Assembly: GCF_014654785.1 (NCBI RefSeq)
Contig: NZ_BNBD01000001.1
Coordinates: 682,001-746,000 of the forward strand
DNA length: 64,000 nucleotides
Direction: 5' to 3'
DNA from: Streptomyces mashuensis
Lineage (GTDB): Bacteria > Actinomycetota > Actinomycetes > Streptomycetales > Streptomycetaceae
Shown here: piece after piece, positions 59,601-64,000 of the stretch
Numbering within the stretch: the first letter of the stretch is position 1
How the letters are laid out: the number at the start of each line of letters is the position of its first letter
Notes under the pieces: generated by a model
Seen by the model: the letters and a program-made list of their open reading frames with translations, nothing else
Database searches by the model: none
What the model was told of the DNA's origin: nothing
Translations under genes and position numbers: made by a program

Positions 59601-60086
59601 TCAGCGTGTCTGTGCCTGATCTTCCTTCCGGCGGCAGTCCGGACAGCGGCCGGAGAGTTCGACGGCGTGCCGCACGTCGGCGAACCCGGAGGTCCGGGCG
59701 ATCCGGGCCGCCCATTTCTCCACCGGGCCGGACTCGACGGGCAGGCTGAGGCCGCACTCGGTGCAGATCAGGTAGTGGCGGTGGTCGGGGCCGGTGCGGT
59801 GACGGAAGAGCCGCTCACCGTTGGTGTCGCGGAAGATGTCCGCACGGCCGGCCTCGGCCAGCGCGGTGAGGGTGCGGTAGACGGTGGACAGGCCGACGGA
59901 CGAACCACCGGCCACGAGCCGCTTGTGCAGGGCCTGGGCGCTTACGAAGCCTTCCGCCACGACAAGGGCCCCCAGGACCACCGCACGCTGCTGTGTGGCG
60001 CGGCCGATCAGCGCCATATCGTGCACGGTGTCGTGCGTCGTTGTCGTTGCCTGCTGCATCATTGCCTGCTGCCGGTCGTCTGCCAT
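59601..60086 (-). CDS. zur: Fur-family zinc uptake regulator
   Basis: 161 aa from ATG 60086 with GAGGAG upstream. Winged helix: RATQQRAVVLGALVVAEGFV, LVAGGSSVGLSTVYRTLTAL, then ERLFRHR. Metal ligands are in HRHYLICTECGLS and the C-terminal CPDC, which with CTEC forms the structural zinc site. Placed in an operon with znu genes, it is Zur rather than Fur. It should bind the boxes near 57481 and 63755 when zinc-loaded. Confidence 0.92.
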   Translation of the reverse strand: MADDRQQAMMQQATTTTHDTVHDMALIGRATQQRAVVLGALVVAEGFVSAQALHKRLVAGGSSVGLSTVYRTLTALAEAGRADIFRDTNGERLFRHRTGPDHRHYLICTECGLSLPVESGPVEKWAARIARTSGFADVRHAVELSGRCPDCRRKEDQAQTR

Positions 60087-60109
60087 CGCGGCGCTCCTCC
60101 GCTCAGCCT

Positions 60110-60934
60110 TCAGCCAGTACGCGGGGCGGGGCGCCGTATGAGGAAGGTGGCGGCGTAAACGGCAGTGGCCGTGGCCATGATGGCGAAGCTCGGCGGCATC
60201 CGCGGCACCGCGTACGAGGCGAACAATCCCGCCCACATCTCCGTCACCGCAAGGCCCACGGAGAGGGCAAGGGCACGATACGGGCGGTCGGTCAGCCGGA
60301 TCGCGGCTCCGGCAGGGGCGGCGAGCAGGCCGAGCAGCAGCAGGGAGCCGACCGCCTGGGTGGCCTCGGCGGCACTGGCCCCGGCCACGGCCAGGAAGCC
60401 GTAGCCGAGCAGCCGGACCGGGACGCCACGCGCCGCGGCCACGGCTTCGTCCACCGTGGCGAACAGCAGCGGGCGGGCAGCCATCAGCACGACCAGGCAG
60501 ACACCCGCGGCAAGCAGGGCCGCAGTGGTGGCGTGAGCCGCCGACATACCGAAGATCGAGCCGAACAGGACGCTGACACCCGCGGGGCCGTCGGCCGTGC
60601 TGCGGGAGGTGGTGTACAGGGTGACGAAGAACGCGCCCAGGCCGAGGACCCAGGAGAAGACGCTCCCTATGACGACGTCGTCCGGACGGGCCCGCCGGCC
60701 GAGCACGCCGAAGAGCAGCGCGACGGCGATCGTCGCGACGAACAGTCCCAGACGCAGGTCGCACCCGAACGCGAGGGCGGCCATGGCGCCGGTGAACGCG
60801 ACGTGGCTCAGCGCGTCGGCGGTGAAGACCTGGGCGCGCAGCACGAGGAAGTAGCCGACCATGCCGCAGGCGGCCGCAACCAGCGTCCCGGCGAGGAGGG
60901 CGTGCTGGAAGAACGGCTGGGACAGGGCGGTCAT
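60110..60934 (-). CDS. znuB: Zinc ABC transporter permease (ZnuB-like)
   Basis: 274 aa, about eight hydrophobic helices. ABC-3 signatures: FFQHALLAGTLVAAACGMVG, ADALSHVAFTGAMAALAFG, ARPLLFATVDEAVAAARGVP and GSLLLLGLLAAPAGAAIRLT. Its start overlaps the second permease gene's stop by ATGA. With that protein it would form a heterodimeric membrane channel. Confidence 0.92.
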   Translation of the reverse strand: MTALSQPFFQHALLAGTLVAAACGMVGYFLVLRAQVFTADALSHVAFTGAMAALAFGCDLRLGLFVATIAVALLFGVLGRRARPDDVVIGSVFSWVLGLGAFFVTLYTTSRSTADGPAGVSVLFGSIFGMSAAHATTAALLAAGVCLVVLMAARPLLFATVDEAVAAARGVPVRLLGYGFLAVAGASAAEATQAVGSLLLLGLLAAPAGAAIRLTDRPYRALALSVGLAVTEMWAGLFASYAVPRMPPSFAIMATATAVYAATFLIRRPAPRTG

Positions 60935-61838
60935 GAGGCGCCCTCCTTGACCGGCCGGTCCGGCGAGGCCGCGCGCAGCGCACGCGTTCCCAGGGCGGCT
61001 CCCCAGGTGGCTCCCCGGGCGAGGACGTGTCCGGCGAAGGCGAAGGAGGTCACGAAGAACCCCAGCGGGTAGGGCGAGTAGTAGGCGGCGATCAGCCCGG
61101 CCCAGGTGGCCGCGAGGGCGAGCGCCACGGCCAGCGTCAGGCTCGCCGCCGGGCGGGCGGTGAGGGTCTGCGCGGTGGCGGCGGGGATCACCATCAGGAC
61201 GAAGACCAACAGCGTGCCCGTGATCTGGCTCGCCTCGGCGGTCGCCGCCCCGACCAGCACGAGGAACGCGATGGACAGTCCCCGCACCGGAAGCCCACGC
61301 CCGCGGCGACTCTTGGGTCGACGGAGGCGAATAGCAGGGGTCGGCCGATGAAGGCCAGCACCGCGAGCACGGCGGCGCCCACGCAGAGCAGGACGGTCAC
61401 CTGCGCGGCAGTGATGCCGAGGAACGTGCCGAAGAGGATCGTCTGCGGTCCCTGCAGCAGTCCCTTGTAGAGGACGGTGAAGAGGTACCCGCAGGCGAGG
61501 AGGAAGGCTTGGACGGTTCCCGTCAGCGCGGAGTTCTCACGGTCGCCGGTGTCGCGCAGGGCTGCGAGGATCAGGGCCGCGATGATGCAGAGGGTGAAGT
61601 AGCCGGAGACCGCGCCGGCTCCGAGGAGCACGGCACCGGCGGCGCCGGGGAAGGCGACGGCGGAGACGGTGTGCGCGGCGAAGGTCTGCCGTCGCAGCAC
61701 CACGAACCACCCGACGACGGCGGAGACCACGGCCACGATCGCGCCCGCGCGGAAGGCGTTGACCATGAACGGGTACGACCACATCTGCTGGAGGTCGGCT
61801 ACGAGGTTCCACGACCAGTGCGGGTCAGCCGGCATCAT
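60931..61838 (-). pseudogene. Second zinc ABC permease, apparently frameshifted
   Basis: Frame one (61838 to about 61290) encodes an ABC-3 permease up to FASVDPRVAAGVGF. The continuation (VRGLSIAFLVLVGAATAEAS, TARPAASLTLAVALALAATW) is in another frame (stop 60931). Family members read A..GVP VRGLS, so one C appears to be missing near 61288-61291. The intact product would be about 300 aa. It is either a real one-base deletion or a sequencing error, since neighbours are intact and coupled. Confidence 0.75.
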
Positions 61839-62700
61839 GACCGCCCACCGAGGAATCGGGCCGGCCGACCACGACGAGCCGTCCGTCCGATGCCCGCAGC
61901 ACCTCGACCGGCGTGTCGTACAGTCCCGTCAGGGTCTCGGAATTGATCACGTCCTGCGGAGTGCCGGTGGCCGAGCCGCCCTCGGCGAGGTACACGACCC
62001 GGTCGAGGTGGTGCAGTATCGGATTCACGTCGTGCGCCACCATCACCACGGCCACACCCTCCTGATGGCAGATGCGTCCGATCAACGCGGCGACGCCGCC
62101 CTGGTGAGAGAGGTCGAGACTGTCCAACGGCTCGTCCAGCAGAAGAAGTCGCGGCCGGCGGACGAGCGCCTGCGCGATGAGAAGCCGCTGCTGTTCACCG
62201 CCGGAGCACTCCCCGACGGCCCGGTGGGCATAGGCGGTCGCCCCCACCAACTCGATGACCTGGGCGACGCGTTCGCGGGCGGCTCGGCGGTGCGGGCCGG
62301 GAAGGGGCAGCGGCACGCCCCAGCGGTCGCCGTCCAGGCCCAGGCGGACCACGTCGATGCCGCGGATCCGCATCGAGGCGTCGAAGCTGCGGCGCTGCGG
62401 CAGATAGCCGATGCGATCGCCGGTCCGACCGGGCCGGGCCCCCAGGACGCGCACCTCGCCCGCCGCGACCGGCATCGCCCCGAGCACCGCCCTGACCAGG
62501 CTGGACTTACCGACGCCGTTCGGGCCGAGGACGGCGATGAACTCCCCTGTCCCGACAGTGAGGTTCACCCCTGACCAGAGGGTGCGGCCGCCCACCCGCA
62601 CGGCGGTGTCACGCAGCTCGAGTACGGGTTCGGCCGCTTGCCGAGGGCCGGGGATCCGGGCCCCGGCAGCCCCCGCCGGCGGCTCCATGGCCTCGATCAT
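61825..62700 (-). CDS. znuC: Zinc ABC transporter ATP-binding protein
   Basis: 291 aa from ATG 62700 (ATGA overlap with znuA). Walker A GPNGVGKSSLVRAVLG, Q-loop YLPQRRSFDASMRI, signature GECSGGEQQRLLIAQAL, Walker B LLLLDEPLDSLD and switch VVMVAHDVNPI. It drives zinc import with ZnuA and the two permeases. Overlaps the next permease gene by 14 bases. Confidence 0.93.
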   Translation of the reverse strand: MIEAMEPPAGAAGARIPGPRQAAEPVLELRDTAVRVGGRTLWSGVNLTVGTGEFIAVLGPNGVGKSSLVRAVLGAMPVAAGEVRVLGARPGRTGDRIGYLPQRRSFDASMRIRGIDVVRLGLDGDRWGVPLPLPGPHRRAARERVAQVIELVGATAYAHRAVGECSGGEQQRLLIAQALVRRPRLLLLDEPLDSLDLSHQGGVAALIGRICHQEGVAVVMVAHDVNPILHHLDRVVYLAEGGSATGTPQDVINSETLTGLYDTPVEVLRASDGRLVVVGRPDSSVGGHDAG

Positions 62701-63683
62701 CGCCCGGTGGCCTTGGCCAGGGCCTCTGCGATGCCCTGGAGCTGGGTGGTCTGCCACTGCTGGAAGGTGATGTTGCCCGGGGTCGGCGTCTCCGTCACGG
62801 TGGCCACCGGAATGCCCGCCTCCTTGGCCTCCTTGACCTGTGCCTGCACATCCGGCGTGGAGTTCTGGCTGTTGTAGACGTAGATCTTGATCTGCTTGTT
62901 CTTGATCTGGTCGTCGATGGTGGCCTTGTCCTTGGCCGTGGGGTCGGTGCCCTCGCTCATGGCGTCGAGGAACGTCCCGGGGGTGAGCGTCTTCAGCCCG
63001 AGCCCCTCGGCGAGCGGGGTGACGATGGACTCCGAGGCACCGATCGGCGTGCCCGCGTACTTGCTCTTCATCTCCGATATGAGCTTGGTGTACGGGGCGA
63101 GATCCTTGGTCTCGTATGCGGTCCTGCGCCGGTCGAAGTAGGCGGCGTCGGCCGGGTCGGCCTTCTTGTAGTCGTCGGTGATCTTCTCGATGACCTTGTG
63201 GACGTCGTCCGGGGAGTACCAGCGGTGCGGGTTGCCGCCCTCCTTGACGCCGACGAGGTCGCCGACCTTGAGCTCGGCGCGCCCGCTCGCGGGGTTCGCG
63301 GCGAGGAGCTTGTCGGCCCAGGCGTCGTAGCCGATGCCGTTGACGATCGCGTACCGGGCGCCGGCGACGGCACGGGCGTCGGCGGCCTTGGGCTCGTAGT
63401 CGTGCGGGTCGGTGTCGGGGTTCCTGATGATGCTGGTGACGTGGACGTGGTCGCCGCCGAGCTGAGCGGCGATGCTGCCCCAGAAGTTCTCCGCCGCCAC
63501 CACCTCGATCTTCCTGCCCGCACCGGAGCCGCTCGTAGCCGACGTGCTGCCGCCTGCCTTCCCGTCGGAGGAGGACGAAGTCGAACAGGCGGTGGCGGTC
63601 GCGGCCGTCAGGACCGCCAGGGCGGTGACGACGGCGGCCCGTGCGGGTGGCCGGGGAGATCGGAAAATGGCGGCAGCGGGCAT
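62697..63683 (-). CDS. znuA: Zinc ABC transporter substrate-binding lipoprotein
   Basis: 328 aa. Lipoprotein signal with lipobox TATAC, then a Ser/Gly linker. The cluster A-I fold shows VVAAENFWGSIAAQLGGDHV, DTDPHDYEPKAAD (first His ligand), VNGIGYDAW, GGNPHRWYSPDD (second His), and C-terminal IYVYNSQNSTP and PTPGNITFQQW. No long His-rich loop is present. First gene of the operon, with a Zur box 72 bases upstream. Confidence 0.93.
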   Translation of the reverse strand: MPAAAIFRSPRPPARAAVVTALAVLTAATATACSTSSSSDGKAGGSTSATSGSGAGRKIEVVAAENFWGSIAAQLGGDHVHVTSIIRNPDTDPHDYEPKAADARAVAGARYAIVNGIGYDAWADKLLAANPASGRAELKVGDLVGVKEGGNPHRWYSPDDVHKVIEKITDDYKKADPADAAYFDRRRTAYETKDLAPYTKLISEMKSKYAGTPIGASESIVTPLAEGLGLKTLTPGTFLDAMSEGTDPTAKDKATIDDQIKNKQIKIYVYNSQNSTPDVQAQVKEAKEAGIPVATVTETPTPGNITFQQWQTTQLQGIAEALAKATGR

Positions 63684-63754
63684 GGGGGGCTCCTTCGGGT
63701 GGTGCCGGTGGCCCTGTGACCGTTCCGGCGGGCGTGGCTCACCCAGAAGGTGAA

Positions 63755-63769
63755 TGAAAATGATTGTCG
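63755..63769. promoter_or_regulatory. Zur box upstream of znuA
   Basis: TGAAAATGATTGTCG matches the Zur consensus TGAAAATGATTTTCA at 12 of 15 positions. It lies between znuA and the divergent partial gene at 63797, so Zur could control both. Confidence 0.82.
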
Positions 63770-63796
63770 TATTAACTTAGGGGGGGAGTCATTACC

Positions 63797-64000
63797 GTGA
63801 TTTGGCAGGAGTGCGACCATCCGGGCCGGACCATCTGCCAGTTGGGCGGCTCACCCTTGGGCGGGGCCGGGGTGTGCACGACCGAGCCGCCCCCCGACCT
63901 GCCGGTCGACGTCCCTCCGCCGGAGCTTGACGCCTTGGCTGCCCAGACCGGGGCAGGAGAACGGCCCGCCGACCGCTATTACGGGGACGCTGACGGCGCC
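63797..64000 (+). CDS. Partial hypothetical protein divergent from znuA
   Basis: GTG 63797 has GGGGAG about 8 bases upstream, and the frame stays open to the window end (68 codons). It begins VIWQECDHPGRTICQLGG and contains three Cys and one His, then an Asp/Pro-rich part. The Zur box just upstream suggests zinc-responsive expression. No family is recognised from the fragment. Confidence 0.45.
   Translation, partial: MIWQECDHPGRTICQLGGSPLGGAGVCTTEPPPDLPVDVPPPELDALAAQTGAGERPADRYYGDADGA

Noticed and set aside
1..64000. CRISPR arrays, rRNA and tRNA genes
   Set aside because: No regularly spaced direct repeats and no cloverleaf or rRNA core sequence was recognised by eye. A tRNAscan-SE run would be decisive for tRNAs.

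Overview
The window is high-GC actinobacterial DNA, almost certainly Streptomyces. The evidence is strong G/C bias at third codon positions, frequent GTG starts, ATGA/GTGA stop-start overlaps, and typical Streptomyces families (DUF317, DUF2637, WhiB, MmyB-like regulators, DUF6415, the MAB_1171c family, an LAXTG sortase substrate).

Region 1 (1-18.4 kb) reads as accessory or mobile-element DNA. It holds hypothetical genes, a tandem HxlR regulator, a secreted LAXTG-anchored protein, a CAP-domain protein, several DUF317 proteins and a regulator with up to three HTH-like segments. Next comes a minus-strand mobilisation/replication block: relaxase, MobC-like protein, DUF2637 membrane protein, WhiB protein, DnaC-like ATPase and a putative replication initiator. 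A divergent EspR-like repressor with operator-like repeats closes it. No integrase and no FtsK/TraB translocase are seen. The block contains a perfect palindrome (oriT candidate), iteron-like repeats in the replication gene and a striking GGACCGGTCC repeat array in the DUF2637 linker.

Region 2 (18.4-26 kb) holds an MmyB-like regulator divergent from a FabG-like reductase. It is followed by a translationally coupled trio: ImmA/IrrE metallopeptidase, MAB_1171c-type membrane protein and cytochrome P450. A compact arsenic operon comes next (arsR-acr3-arsC, with divergent arsI/cadI).

Region 3 (26-45 kb) is the most interesting part. It is a minus-strand, largely overlapping operon of about 14.5 kb and 16 genes. 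It encodes a TauD-like dioxygenase, DUF6415 protein, HAD phosphatase, two glycosyltransferase-like proteins, a thymidylate-synthase-fold enzyme carrying the Asp expected of a cytidylate hydroxymethylase, a NodU/CmcH-type carbamoyltransferase, a P-loop kinase-like protein, a methyltransferase, two phosphotransferases, a histidine phosphatase, a sugar epimerase, an adenosylhomocysteinase-like protein and a CMP-Kdo-synthetase-like cytidylyltransferase. This looks like an uncharacterised nucleoside or nucleotide-sugar natural-product pathway. A divergent NUDIX hydrolase, two XRE regulators and a further phosphotransferase flank it.

Region 4 (45-52.5 kb) holds a decayed IS5-like transposase fragment, a lipoprotein, a two-ATPase FtsX-type ABC exporter and a convergent two-component system.

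Region 5 (52.5-64 kb) is a metal-homeostasis neighbourhood. It has a ZIP transporter behind an iron-box-like site, an SBF-type transporter and an M-box Mg2+ riboswitch in front of an NRAMP-related transporter whose metal-site motifs are atypical. A zinc cluster follows: cysteine-free L32 paralog, CobW GTPase, 34-aa metallothionein-like peptide, 50-aa His-rich peptide, Zur, ZnuABC with two permeases (one apparently frameshifted) and a Zur box upstream of znuA.
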